This document shows positions 18,348 through 26,347 of a stretch of 61,703 nt of DNA, one piece after another. Each line of letters begins with the position of its first letter. Positions within the stretch are counted from its first letter, which is position 1. The notes under the pieces are model-generated. The model saw only the letters and a program-made list of their open reading frames with translations. It was not told where the DNA came from and ran no database searches. The position numbers and the translations under genes were made by a program. Source of the stretch: Nocardioides sp. T2.26MG-1 (GTDB lineage: Bacteria; Actinomycetota; Actinomycetes; Propionibacteriales; Nocardioidaceae); contig NZ_CATNLZ010000001.1 in assembly GCF_950101795.1 (NCBI RefSeq), forward strand, positions 69,678 through 131,380, given 5' to 3'.

Positions 18348-18926
18348 GTGCCACCTCCCTCGACAAGCCCCTCGGCCCGCGAGACCGAGCTGCTCGAGCT
18401 GGCCTATGAATGGACGCTCGAACACGGACTGAGCGACCTGTCACTGCGCCCGCTGGCCGCGGCGATCGGGTCGAGCCCGCGAGTGCTGCTGTTCCTGTTC
18501 GGCAGCAAGGAGGAGCTGGTACGCCGACTCCTCGCGCGGGCCCGCGAGGACGAGCTCGCGTGGCTGCGATCGCACGAGCCCGCCACCCGCGGGCTGGCCG
18601 GCACGCTCGTCGAGACCTGGGCCTGGCTCGCCGACCCGGCCCACGACGCACTGCTGCGCATCTGGGTCGAGGCCTACGCCCGCTCCCTGGTCGACCCGAC
18701 CGGGCCCTGGGGCGACTTCGCCCGCACGACCGTCGAGGACTGGATCGGCCTGCTGGCGCGGGCCCAGCCCGCGTCCGAGCGCCGTACGGCCCGCGGCCGG
18801 AACCGGCGGACGCTCGCCCTCGCGGTGCTCCGCGGCGGCCTGCTCGACCTGCTCGCCACCGGCGACCGCGCCCGCGTCGACGCCGCCGTGCGGGTCGCCG
18901 CTGCGGAGCTGGAGCTCCCCGGGTAG
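18348..18926 (+). CDS. TetR-family transcriptional regulator
   Basis: 192 residues from a GTG. The N-terminal HTH is LYEWTLEHGLSDLSLRPL-like: ELAYEWTLEHGLSDLSLRPL, then GSSPRVLLFLFGSKEELVRRL, the usual TetR helix-3/4 region. The ligand domain ends in AAELELPG. A TetR gene divergent from glmU is also found at this place in mycobacteria. The last 12 bp of the gene overlap the 3' end of the tRNA on the opposite strand. Confidence 0.85.
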   Translation: MPPPSTSPSARETELLELAYEWTLEHGLSDLSLRPLAAAIGSSPRVLLFLFGSKEELVRRLLARAREDELAWLRSHEPATRGLAGTLVETWAWLADPAHDALLRIWVEAYARSLVDPTGPWGDFARTTVEDWIGLLARAQPASERRTARGRNRRTLALAVLRGGLLDLLATGDRARVDAAVRVAAAELELPG

Positions 18927-18993
18927 GAGTCGAACCTACGTCGCTAGTCCTGATTCAAAGTCAGGCGGGCCCTGCCGGCAGACCAACCGGGGA
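18915..18993 (-). tRNA. tRNA-Gln (anticodon TTG), slightly atypical
   Basis: Read on the minus strand: acceptor TCCCCGG / CCGGGGA, anticodon arm CCTGA-CTTTGAA-TCAGG (loop anticodon TTG), T-arm GTAGG-TTCGACT-CCTAC, discriminator G, no encoded CCA. Length 79 nt; a GGTC...GGCC D-stem is possible but needs an extra base before the anticodon stem, and the variable region is about 9 nt, longer than in a normal class I tRNA. Its first ~18 nt are repeated five times upstream. The gene may still be functional; a damaged copy is the alternative. Confidence 0.75.
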
Positions 18994-19314
18994 TAGGTGA
19001 GAAAGCCTAGGGCCCGCCTGGCGGGGCAGCACCTCGGCCCGGCAGACCAACCGGGGATAGGTGAGAAAGCCTAGGGCCCGCCTGGCGGGGCAGCACCTCG
19101 GCCCGGCAGACCAACCGGGGATAGGTGAGAAAGCCCAGGGCCCGCCCGGCGGGGCAGCACCTCGGCCCGGCAGACCAACCGGGGATAGGTGAGAAAGCCC
19201 AGGGCCCGCCCGGCGGGGCAGCACCTCGGCCCGGCAGACCAACCGGGGATAGGTGAGAAAGCCCAGGGCCCGCCCGGCGGGGCAGCACCTCGGCCCGGCA
19301 GACCAACCGGGGAT
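18975..19314 (-). repeat. five 64-bp tandem units carrying the 5' end of tRNA-Gln
   Basis: The 20-mer that spans the tRNA 5' end recurs at 18975, 19039, 19103, 19167, 19231 and 19295, a strict 64-bp period. Each unit is the tRNA start (acceptor 5' strand and half the D-stem) plus a 44-bp GC-rich spacer. The first copy belongs to the intact tRNA. The two proximal spacers contain TAGGCT about 15 nt before the tRNA start; the three distal ones read TGGGCT there. No unique spacers, so not CRISPR. Confidence 0.95.
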
Positions 19315-19448
19315 TGTCAGCCCACAGGTTGCGCCGGCCGCCCAGCCCTCAGGTACCGGACCTTCCCGCCGATGCACACCACGGGGCCCGACCGATTTCC
19401 AGCGGAGAGCGGGCCACCTGCCGCAAACTCGGATGTGGAGGGAACACC
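19315..19448. other. region without recognisable genes
   Basis: Between the tandem array and the secreted-protein gene. I see only the ribosome-binding site GGAGGG just before the GTG at 19449. Confidence 0.5.
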
Positions 19449-21047
19449 GTGAGAACGCGCAGATCGACGTCTCTGGTCGCGCTGACCGCCATCGCCGCGA
19501 TGGCCCTGGCCGGCGTCCTTGCGGCGCCCGGTGCACCGGCGGCCGGGTCGGCTCCGACGGCCACCGTCAAGCAGGCGGCCGGCACGGGGACGCTCGCCGT
19601 CTCCCCCGCCCGGTTCGTCGGCGGACAGTCGCTCACTTGGACCGGCCGGCTCCCGCGGCCGGGCGTGCGCACCATCACCATGCAGCGCTTCCTGAACCGC
19701 CCCGGCGACAGCTGGCTCGACGTCGACGGGTTCTCGGCCAGGACCCGGGCGGACGGGTCGTTCTCGTTCCGCTACCCGGCCCCGGACATGATCGACATCG
19801 GGTTCCGCGTGAAGTCCGGGGCGCTGGTCACCGAGAAGCTCGACCTCTTCCCGGACCAGCAGGACGTCGTGCTGTGGGCCGAGCAGCTCGTGCCCGGATC
19901 GGGGCGGGCGACGGCCACCACCACCGTCACGGCTGGGCTGCCGTTCGTGATCGTCGCCGACACCGCGCCCAAGGCGGGCATGCCGGTGTTCCCCGGCCGG
20001 GTGCTGACCCTGCAGCGCCGGGTCGGTGCGACCGCGTGGCTGCCCGTCGGCGTCACGGTCGTGGGGCCCACGGGCGAGGGCCGCTTCCTGGACCTCACCC
20101 AGGGCATCGGGACCCCCGTCTACCGGGTGGTCGAGGCCGACGTGACCAGCGATGGGAACCGGATCGGCTGGTACCCGTCGTTCCCGACCTACTTCGACGT
20201 CGTGGCGTCGACCGACCGGCCCGCCGTCGCCACCCGGACGCCGGAGCGGCCCGACCGGACGACGTACGCCGCCGCCCCCCGCCCCAGCCTGAGGCGGACG
20301 TCCCAGACCGCCGCCCTGCGGTGGAACTGGGGCTACCCGATCTTCGACTTCGACTGGACCTCCGGTGAGTCGCTGACCTCCAAGCCCTGGCGGGGCTCGC
20401 GGCCCCGGGGCGTGTGGACGGAGTACCTCGGCGGCACCGGGCGGGTCGCCAAGCGCAGCGGCCAGCTCGGGCTGTCGAGTGGACGCACCGACCGCTACGG
20501 CAGCGGCAACCGGGGGACGACCGCCACCACGCTGCACGGCAACGCGCAGAGCTACGGCCGGTGGGAGGTCAAGCTCAGGACCGTCACGCTGACCGGCGGC
20601 GCTCGCTACCTGGTCCGCGCCGAGCTGGTGCCCGAGCGGGCCCGGGACTACGACTGCGGCGCCCACAACATCACGATCGCCGAGGTTCAGCAGGGCCAGG
20701 CGACCGCCCTGATCGGCGCCGCGAAGGGCACGACCCGCTGGACGCGCACGATCAACCTCGGGGGCATCGAGGGCAAGGCGCCCTCCGTCGCCGTCGAGCT
20801 GATGGACGACCACGTCACCTGGTTCGCGGACAACCAGCCCGTCGGCGTGCTCAAGGCCCGCAGGATCACCGGCGGGGTGCCGATGACGCTGCGGCTGAGC
20901 CTGGTCGGCGTCGACGGTGGCGTCGAGATGGCCAACACCACGCTGCTCTCGGACTGGCAGCGCGGCTTCCCGCTCAACCGCTCGCCGGGAGTGCTCAAGG
21001 GCCCCTCGCTCACCAAGTCGACGCGCACGGCCTCCTGCGGAGGCTGA
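19449..21047 (+). CDS. secreted protein with a concanavalin-like (GH16-like) C-terminal region
   Basis: 532 residues from a GTG with GGAGGG 6 nt upstream. Signal peptide RTRRSTSLVALTAIAAMALA. The N-terminal half has beta-sandwich repeats (LAVSPARFVGGQSLTWTGRL). The C-terminal ~220 residues contain YGRWEVKLRTVTLTGG, similar to the YGRWE start of GH16 glucanase domains, but the catalytic ExDxxE is absent (NITIAEVQQ instead). Probably a non-catalytic carbohydrate-binding or structural wall protein. No confident family name. Confidence 0.6.
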   Translation: MRTRRSTSLVALTAIAAMALAGVLAAPGAPAAGSAPTATVKQAAGTGTLAVSPARFVGGQSLTWTGRLPRPGVRTITMQRFLNRPGDSWLDVDGFSARTRADGSFSFRYPAPDMIDIGFRVKSGALVTEKLDLFPDQQDVVLWAEQLVPGSGRATATTTVTAGLPFVIVADTAPKAGMPVFPGRVLTLQRRVGATAWLPVGVTVVGPTGEGRFLDLTQGIGTPVYRVVEADVTSDGNRIGWYPSFPTYFDVVASTDRPAVATRTPERPDRTTYAAAPRPSLRRTSQTAALRWNWGYPIFDFDWTSGESLTSKPWRGSRPRGVWTEYLGGTGRVAKRSGQLGLSSGRTDRYGSGNRGTTATTLHGNAQSYGRWEVKLRTVTLTGGARYLVRAELVPERARDYDCGAHNITIAEVQQGQATALIGAAKGTTRWTRTINLGGIEGKAPSVAVELMDDHVTWFADNQPVGVLKARRITGGVPMTLRLSLVGVDGGVEMANTTLLSDWQRGFPLNRSPGVLKGPSLTKSTRTASCGG

Positions 21048-21088
21048 CGAGCGGCGGCCGGATCGAGGCTGAGGCTAGCCTCGACCCC

Positions 21089-22189
21089 GTGGACCTGCCC
21101 GTGATGCCGCCCGTCCAGCCGATGCTCGCGAAGTCCGTGTCGGGGATCCCCGACCCGGCCAAGCACGGCGGCCTGAGCTTCGAGCCCAAGTGGGACGGCT
21201 TCCGCTGCATCCTGTTCAAGGACGGCGACGAGGTCGAGCTGGCCAGCCGCAACACCAAGCCGCTGACCCGCTACTTCCCCGAGGTCGTGGCGGCCGCCCG
21301 CGAGCGGCTCCCCGACCGCTGCGTGCTGGACGGCGAGGTCTTCGTCGCGCTGCGCAACGACCAGGGGCACCAGCGGCTGGAGTTCGAGGTGCTCCAGGAG
21401 CGGATCCACCCGGCCGCGTCGCGCATCGACATGCTCAGCGAGAAGACCCCGGCCTCGTTCGTCGCGTTCGACCTGCTGGCGCTCGGCGACGAGTCGTACG
21501 CCGAGCGGCCGTTCGCGGAGCGGCGGGCCGCGCTGGAGCAGGCGCTCGCGGGGCTGACCGGCCCCTGCTACCTCACCCGTACGACCACCGACCCGGGGCT
21601 GGCCGAGGAGTGGTTCCACCAGTTCGAGGGGGCCGGGCTGGACGGCGTGGTCGCCAAGCCGCTGGGGTCGGCGTACCAGCAGAACGCTCGCAGCATGCTC
21701 AAGATCAAGCACGAGCGCACCGCCGACGTCGTGGTCGCCGGCTACCGCGAGCACAAGACCAGCACGCCCGAGAAGCCGCTGCTCGGCAGCCTGCTGCTCG
21801 GGCTGTACGCCGATGGGGAGCTCCAGCACGTCGGGGTGAGCGCGAGCTTCACCGCGGCTCGCCGGGCCGAGCTGATCGAGGAGCTTCAGCCGCTCGTCGT
21901 GGACATCGCCGATCACCCGTGGGGACGTTGGAACGAGTTCCTGACCGCCAACCCGGACCGGGCGCCGGGCACCCAGAGCCGGTGGAGCCAGGGCAAGGAC
22001 CTCTCGTTCACCCCCCTGCGGCCCGAGCGGGTGCTCGAGGTCGCCTACGACCACATGGAGGGCCGGCGGTTCCGGCACACCGCCCAGTTCCGGCGGTGGC
22101 GCCCCGACCGCGATCCCGAGTCGTGCGGCTACGACCAGCTCGAGGAGCCGGTCAACTACGACCTGGCTAGGATCCTGAGCGTCGACTGA
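21089..22189 (+). CDS. ligC: ATP-dependent DNA ligase (LigC type)
   Basis: 366 residues from the GTG at 21089. The nucleotidyl-lysine motif KWDG with Lys34 in FEPKWDGFRC, then CVLDGEVFV, FVAFDLLALG, GLDGVVAKPLGSAYQQNARSMLKIK (motif IV/V) and an OB-fold C-terminus. Actinobacterial LigC enzymes act in short-patch and end-joining repair. TAGCCT ends 7 nt before the GTG (21076-21081), suggesting leaderless transcription. A 12-bp palindrome, GAGGCTAGCCTC, covers that hexamer (21071-21082 region). Confidence 0.9.
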   Translation: MDLPVMPPVQPMLAKSVSGIPDPAKHGGLSFEPKWDGFRCILFKDGDEVELASRNTKPLTRYFPEVVAAARERLPDRCVLDGEVFVALRNDQGHQRLEFEVLQERIHPAASRIDMLSEKTPASFVAFDLLALGDESYAERPFAERRAALEQALAGLTGPCYLTRTTTDPGLAEEWFHQFEGAGLDGVVAKPLGSAYQQNARSMLKIKHERTADVVVAGYREHKTSTPEKPLLGSLLLGLYADGELQHVGVSASFTAARRAELIEELQPLVVDIADHPWGRWNEFLTANPDRAPGTQSRWSQGKDLSFTPLRPERVLEVAYDHMEGRRFRHTAQFRRWRPDRDPESCGYDQLEEPVNYDLARILSVD

Positions 22190-22222
22190 TTCGACGAACG
22201 GCCGACAGAGAGGCAGCGCTCC

Positions 22223-22804
22223 ATGTCCGACAACTCATCCGACAACTCGTCCGGAGGCCCCGGCCAGGGTTACGCCGTCGTGCTTCTCGTCGAGCAGGCG
22301 CTCACCGCCCATGACGCCGCCCAGGTGCACTCGTTGCACGAGGCTCTCGAAGAGCCGGTGACCTATCACGTGCTGCTCCCACTCGAGGACGCCGCAGCCC
22401 GTATCGAGTCCGCGATGGGCTCGCTGACCGCCGGCGACATGCTCGCCACCCCGACGATGCCGATGGGGGAGGTCGACCTCGACGCGGTGCGCAAGGACTG
22501 CGAGGAGCGCTCGAGCGCCGAGCTCGCGACCACGATCGAAGCGCTGCGCGCGAGCGGCGCCACCGCGATCGGCGAGATCGTCACCGACCCGCCCATCGAC
22601 GCGCTGGCCGCCAAGGTGGCCGCTGTGGACGGCCGCGAGGCGATCATCCTGACCAGGCCGCACGTGGTGGCGGAGTTCTTCCACCTCGACTGGACCTCCA
22701 AGGCCCGACGCCGGATCGGGGTCCCGATCCTCCATCTGCTCGAGCACGAGACCTTCGACGAGCAGGCCGAGGGTTACGGCGACGAGGGCGTCACGGGGCT
22801 CTGA
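22223..22804 (+). CDS. conserved actinobacterial protein with a universal-stress-like fold
   Basis: 193 residues. Acidic Ser/Asn-rich start (DNSSDNSSGG), then YAVVLLVEQALTAHDAAQVHSLHEAL, a middle DLDAVRKDCEERSSAELATT and a C-terminus AIILTRPHVVAEFFHLDWTSKARR. The alternation of strands and helices and the late basic region resemble Usp-like proteins. No catalytic motif. Follows ligC by 34 bp; the next gene begins 8 bp after its stop, so an operon with the glycan genes is likely. Confidence 0.5.
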   Translation: MSDNSSDNSSGGPGQGYAVVLLVEQALTAHDAAQVHSLHEALEEPVTYHVLLPLEDAAARIESAMGSLTAGDMLATPTMPMGEVDLDAVRKDCEERSSAELATTIEALRASGATAIGEIVTDPPIDALAAKVAAVDGREAIILTRPHVVAEFFHLDWTSKARRRIGVPILHLLEHETFDEQAEGYGDEGVTGL

Positions 22805-22811
22805 TCGCGGC

Positions 22812-23684
22812 GTGAAGCTCTCCCCCCGGCTGGGGCGTTCGACCGCTCAGGCCGACCTGCCCGCCTCCGACGACCCGCCGCCACCGCCGCCGCCGGCGCC
22901 ACCGCGCGGCAGCCCGGTCGCCGCCTACGCCGGCGTCCTCGACGGGCACACCCTGTGGCTGGCGGTCGACGCGGTGCCCGGCACGCTCGCGCTGCGCGAC
23001 GACGCGGGCGGGGTGCACGTGCTCGACAGCGACCTACCCGAGCACGACCCGGCGTACCGCTCGGTGCGCAGCGACCTCCTCGACCTGCCAGGCGCCGACG
23101 AGGGCGGCTACGACGTCGTCGTGGTGCCTGCCCGCGGGCGCACGCCGCGCACCGTGTGGACCGCGCCGTTCGAGCGCACACCGATGCGCGTCCCGCCCGC
23201 TCCCGGTGGGGATTGGCAGTTCGCTCTGGTGCGGACCGAGGAGGGCATGCTCCGGGTGCGGCGCTCCCGCCCCGAGCCCCGCGCCGACGTGCTCGAGGTC
23301 GGCCTCACCGACGACGGCATCCGCGTCGTGCTCGCCCAGCCCCCGCAGCTCGGCCGGGGCGAGCCCCTGCTGCTCGCGCTGGACGGCGGCGAGGTGGTGG
23401 CCCGCTATCGCGTCGAGCGCCACGACGACACGCTCGTCGCGGTCATCACCTGCGACGGTCTGCCCGAGGGCCGCGACCAAGTGGTCCGCTGGGCGCTCGG
23501 CTCCCCCGAGGCGTGGGTGCTGACCCGCCGCCGGGCCAACGACCTCGTCAACCCCAACGCGGCCGTCCTGCTGCCGGTGCTCCCGGGCCCCGACTCCGAG
23601 GACCGGCTGCGGCTCAGGTACGGACCCGACGGCGCGCTGGCGGCCCGGGTCGTCGGCGTCGCCGAGGAAGGCGAGGACGCGTGA
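22812..23684 (+). CDS. unknown protein of the glycan cluster
   Basis: 290 residues from a GTG, no recognised family. A poly-Pro run (PPPPPPPAPP, ~26-35) follows a short basic start. The rest is beta-rich with repeated YRVERHDDTLVAVI-type strands; no membrane segment or signal peptide. The C-terminus LRLRYGPDGALAARVVG resembles beta modules found at the ends of wall-polymer glycosyltransferases. Its stop overlaps the GTG of the glycosyltransferase-Stealth gene, so the two proteins may work together. Confidence 0.55.
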   Translation: MKLSPRLGRSTAQADLPASDDPPPPPPPAPPRGSPVAAYAGVLDGHTLWLAVDAVPGTLALRDDAGGVHVLDSDLPEHDPAYRSVRSDLLDLPGADEGGYDVVVVPARGRTPRTVWTAPFERTPMRVPPAPGGDWQFALVRTEEGMLRVRRSRPEPRADVLEVGLTDDGIRVVLAQPPQLGRGEPLLLALDGGEVVARYRVERHDDTLVAVITCDGLPEGRDQVVRWALGSPEAWVLTRRRANDLVNPNAAVLLPVLPGPDSEDRLRLRYGPDGALAARVVGVAEEGEDA

Positions 23685-26347
23685 AGATCGCCTACGTCGT
23701 GTTCAACCTCGACGGGATGGGAGGCACGTCCCGCTCGGCGATCACCCAGGCCAACGCCCTGGCGGATGACCACGACGTACGGCTGGTGAGCATCACCCGC
23801 AGCGCCGACCGCCCCCACTACGGCATCGCCCCCCGGGTCGCCGTCGACTACCTCACCGACCTGCGCGAGGAGGCCCTGACCGACCCCCAGGCCCAGACTC
23901 TCAGCGAGCGCGAGTCGGTGCTGGTCCCGCGACGCTGGGACGCGCAGTACTCCGCCCTCACCGACCTCGCGATGACCCAGGCGCTGCCGGCGCTCGACGT
24001 CGACGTGGTCGTGACCGTGACCCCTGCCCTGTTGGCGGCGGTCGCCCAGCTCGTGCCGGACCGCGCGGTGCTCGTCCACCAGGAGCACCGCTCCTCCTCC
24101 GACCGCACCTCGGGGCTCGAGCCGCTGCTCGCCTTCGCTCCTCGCGCCGACGTGGTGGCGATGCTCACGCCGACCAACGCCGACTGGCTGCGCGAGGAGT
24201 TGGGTGACCTCACGCCCGAGATCGTCGTGATGCCCAACCCCCTCCCGCTCGGCTTCGCCCCGCGCTCCAAGCTCGACGGCCGGTTGATCATGTCGGCGGG
24301 CCGCTTCGCGCTCGAGAAGCAGTTCCACAAGCTCGTCCAGGCCTTCGGCGAGGTGTCCGACCAGTTGCCGGGCTGGCGGCTGCGCATCCTCGGCGACGGC
24401 TTCCAGCGCCACGAACTGCGCCGCCAGGCCCGCAAGTTCGGCCTGTACGACCGGCTCGAGATGCCCGGCAGCACAACGGACATGGCTGGCGAGTGGGCCA
24501 AGGCCAGCATCGCGGCACTCACCTCGCGAGCGGAGGGATTCCCCCTCGTGCTGCAGGAGGCGATGGCCGCCGGGGTGCCGGTCGCGAGCTTCGACTGCCC
24601 CTCCGGCCCGCGCGAGATCGTGGAGCACGAGGTCAACGGCCTGCTCGTCGCTCCCGACTCGGTGGCCGGCATGGCGGCGGCGCTCCTGCGTCTCGCGACC
24701 GACGACGACCTGCGCGTCCGGCTCGGCGCCGGCGCGCTCCACTCCTCGCGGCAGTGGGACGCTCGCGTGCTGGCCGAGCAGTGGATCGGGATCTTCGCCG
24801 ACGCCCGCGCCCGCCGTGGCTCGCTCGGACGGGTCGCCGCCCGGGTCCAGGCACCGCCCCGCCGGGTCACGGCGGCGCCCGAGGCTCCTGCCGAGATCAG
24901 CGGCGTCACCCCGGCGCAGGCGCGTCACGTCGCGCTCGCGGCTGCAGTTGCCGCCGCCCGCTCGGTCACCGAGGAGTGGTTCGTGATCCCCGAGCACGAG
25001 TCGTCCACTCCCGCGGTCGTGGTCCCGATGACCGCCCGCGACGGGTTGCTCGCCGCGCTCGCCGAGGCCGATCTGCCGGCGTACCTGTCGCTGCGCGACC
25101 CCGGCGCGCAGGGCTGGCCCGAGCGTCGCGGCCCGGTCGCCACGCTCGCCACCGAGCTGCGCCGCGGCCGCACCGGAGCGGTCGTCCTCGAGCCCTGGCC
25201 CGACGACGGTGAGCGGGCCAGCCTGCTCGGGCACGGGTGCGGGGTGGCGCTGGAGTTCTGGGAGACCAGCATCGACGACGAGCTGGTCTCGACTCGGCCC
25301 AACCGCTACGCGCGCCGTATCCCGCGCGGCATCGCCACCATCGAGGCCGAGGTCGACGGCGTCGCCGTGCGCACCCTGCCGCTCATGACGGAGCGCACGG
25401 TCAACGAGTGCGGCTTCCCCATCGACGTCGTCTACACCTGGGTCGACGGCAACGACCCCGATTGGAACGCCGCACGCCAGCGACGGCTGGCCGGGCTGAG
25501 CGGCACCGCCCTGACCCGCGAGTCGAGCGGGCGGGCGCGCTACATCTCGCGCGACGAGCTGCGCTACTCCATGCGCAGCCTGCACCTCTTCGCGCCGTGG
25601 GTGCGACGGATCCACCTCGTCACCGCCGGGCAGGTGCCCGACTGGCTCGACACCTCCCACCCGGCGGTCCGGGTCGTCGACCACGCCGACATCCTCCCGC
25701 CCGAGGCACTGCCCACGTTCAACTCGCACGCGATCGAGACCTCGCTGCACCACGTCCCCGACCTGACCGAGCACTTCGTCTACGTCAACGACGACGTGTT
25801 CCTCGGGCGGCCCGTGCGGCCCGAGGTCTTCTTCAGCCCGGCGGGCCTGTTCGCGGCCTTCATGTCGCCCACCCAGGTCGGCCTCGAGGACGCGGCGGGG
25901 GCCGCACCGTTCCTCAGGGCCGCCTGGAACAACCGCCGGCTGCTGCAGGACACCTTCGGTGCCGTCACCACCAACAACCTCGCCCACACGCCGCACCCGC
26001 ACCGTCGGTCGGTGCTCGACGAGATCGAACGCCGGTTCCCGGAGGCCGTCGGCGCGACCGCGGCGGCGCCGTTCCGCTCCGACAGCGACGTGTCGATGCT
26101 CAGCTCGCTGGCGCAGCACTACGGCCTGCTGACGGGCACAGCCTACGAAGGTGAGGCGACGTTCGAGTTCGTGAACCTCAGCAACAGCGACCTCGTGCGC
26201 CAGCTCAACCAGTTGCTGCGGCGCGACCAGGACTTCTTCTGCCTGGGCGACCACCACGACTACGCGGTGCCCGCCGCGCGCCTCGACGAGGAGCTGTCGG
26301 CGTTCTTCTCGACCTACTTCCCCGTCAAGGCGCCCTGGGAGCGCTGA
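23681..26347 (+). CDS. glycosyltransferase-Stealth sugar phosphotransferase fusion
   Basis: 888 residues from the GTG overlapping the previous stop (GTGA). N-terminal GT4-type glycosyltransferase (~1-380): GGTSRSAITQANALA, SAGRFALEKQFHKLV, and EGFPLVLQEAMAAGVPVAS at ~283. C-terminal Stealth domain (~570-888): CR1 PIDVVYTWVDGNDPDW (~580), CR2 SRDELRYSMRSLHLF (~620), CR3 HVPDLTEHFVYVNDDVFLG (~685), CR4 FCLGDHHDYA (~853). Stealth enzymes transfer sugar 1-phosphate in capsule or wall-polymer synthesis. The fusion suggests one protein builds a phosphodiester-linked glycan. The 3' end overlaps the convergent sulfotransferase-like gene by 23 bp. Confidence 0.9.
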   Translation: MKIAYVVFNLDGMGGTSRSAITQANALADDHDVRLVSITRSADRPHYGIAPRVAVDYLTDLREEALTDPQAQTLSERESVLVPRRWDAQYSALTDLAMTQALPALDVDVVVTVTPALLAAVAQLVPDRAVLVHQEHRSSSDRTSGLEPLLAFAPRADVVAMLTPTNADWLREELGDLTPEIVVMPNPLPLGFAPRSKLDGRLIMSAGRFALEKQFHKLVQAFGEVSDQLPGWRLRILGDGFQRHELRRQARKFGLYDRLEMPGSTTDMAGEWAKASIAALTSRAEGFPLVLQEAMAAGVPVASFDCPSGPREIVEHEVNGLLVAPDSVAGMAAALLRLATDDDLRVRLGAGALHSSRQWDARVLAEQWIGIFADARARRGSLGRVAARVQAPPRRVTAAPEAPAEISGVTPAQARHVALAAAVAAARSVTEEWFVIPEHESSTPAVVVPMTARDGLLAALAEADLPAYLSLRDPGAQGWPERRGPVATLATELRRGRTGAVVLEPWPDDGERASLLGHGCGVALEFWETSIDDELVSTRPNRYARRIPRGIATIEAEVDGVAVRTLPLMTERTVNECGFPIDVVYTWVDGNDPDWNAARQRRLAGLSGTALTRESSGRARYISRDELRYSMRSLHLFAPWVRRIHLVTAGQVPDWLDTSHPAVRVVDHADILPPEALPTFNSHAIETSLHHVPDLTEHFVYVNDDVFLGRPVRPEVFFSPAGLFAAFMSPTQVGLEDAAGAAPFLRAAWNNRRLLQDTFGAVTTNNLAHTPHPHRRSVLDEIERRFPEAVGATAAAPFRSDSDVSMLSSLAQHYGLLTGTAYEGEATFEFVNLSNSDLVRQLNQLLRRDQDFFCLGDHHDYAVPAARLDEELSAFFSTYFPVKAPWER

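Noticed and set aside
18975..19314. CRISPR array
   Set aside because: The period is 64 bp with no unique spacers; both the tRNA-derived part and the spacer repeat almost exactly.
18961..19536. Proline/glycine-rich protein read through the tandem repeat (both strands)
   Set aside because: 64 bp is not a multiple of 3, the frame has no start or ribosome site, and the region is a tRNA-linked repeat.
21030..21044. Terminator at the end of the secreted-protein gene
   Set aside because: Only a 6-bp stem (GCCTCC / GGAGGC) inside the coding end, too short and common at this GC content.
23405..26257. 950-codon minus-strand ORF opposite the Stealth fusion
   Set aside because: Composition of a shadow frame; the plus strand encodes clear GT4 and Stealth motifs.
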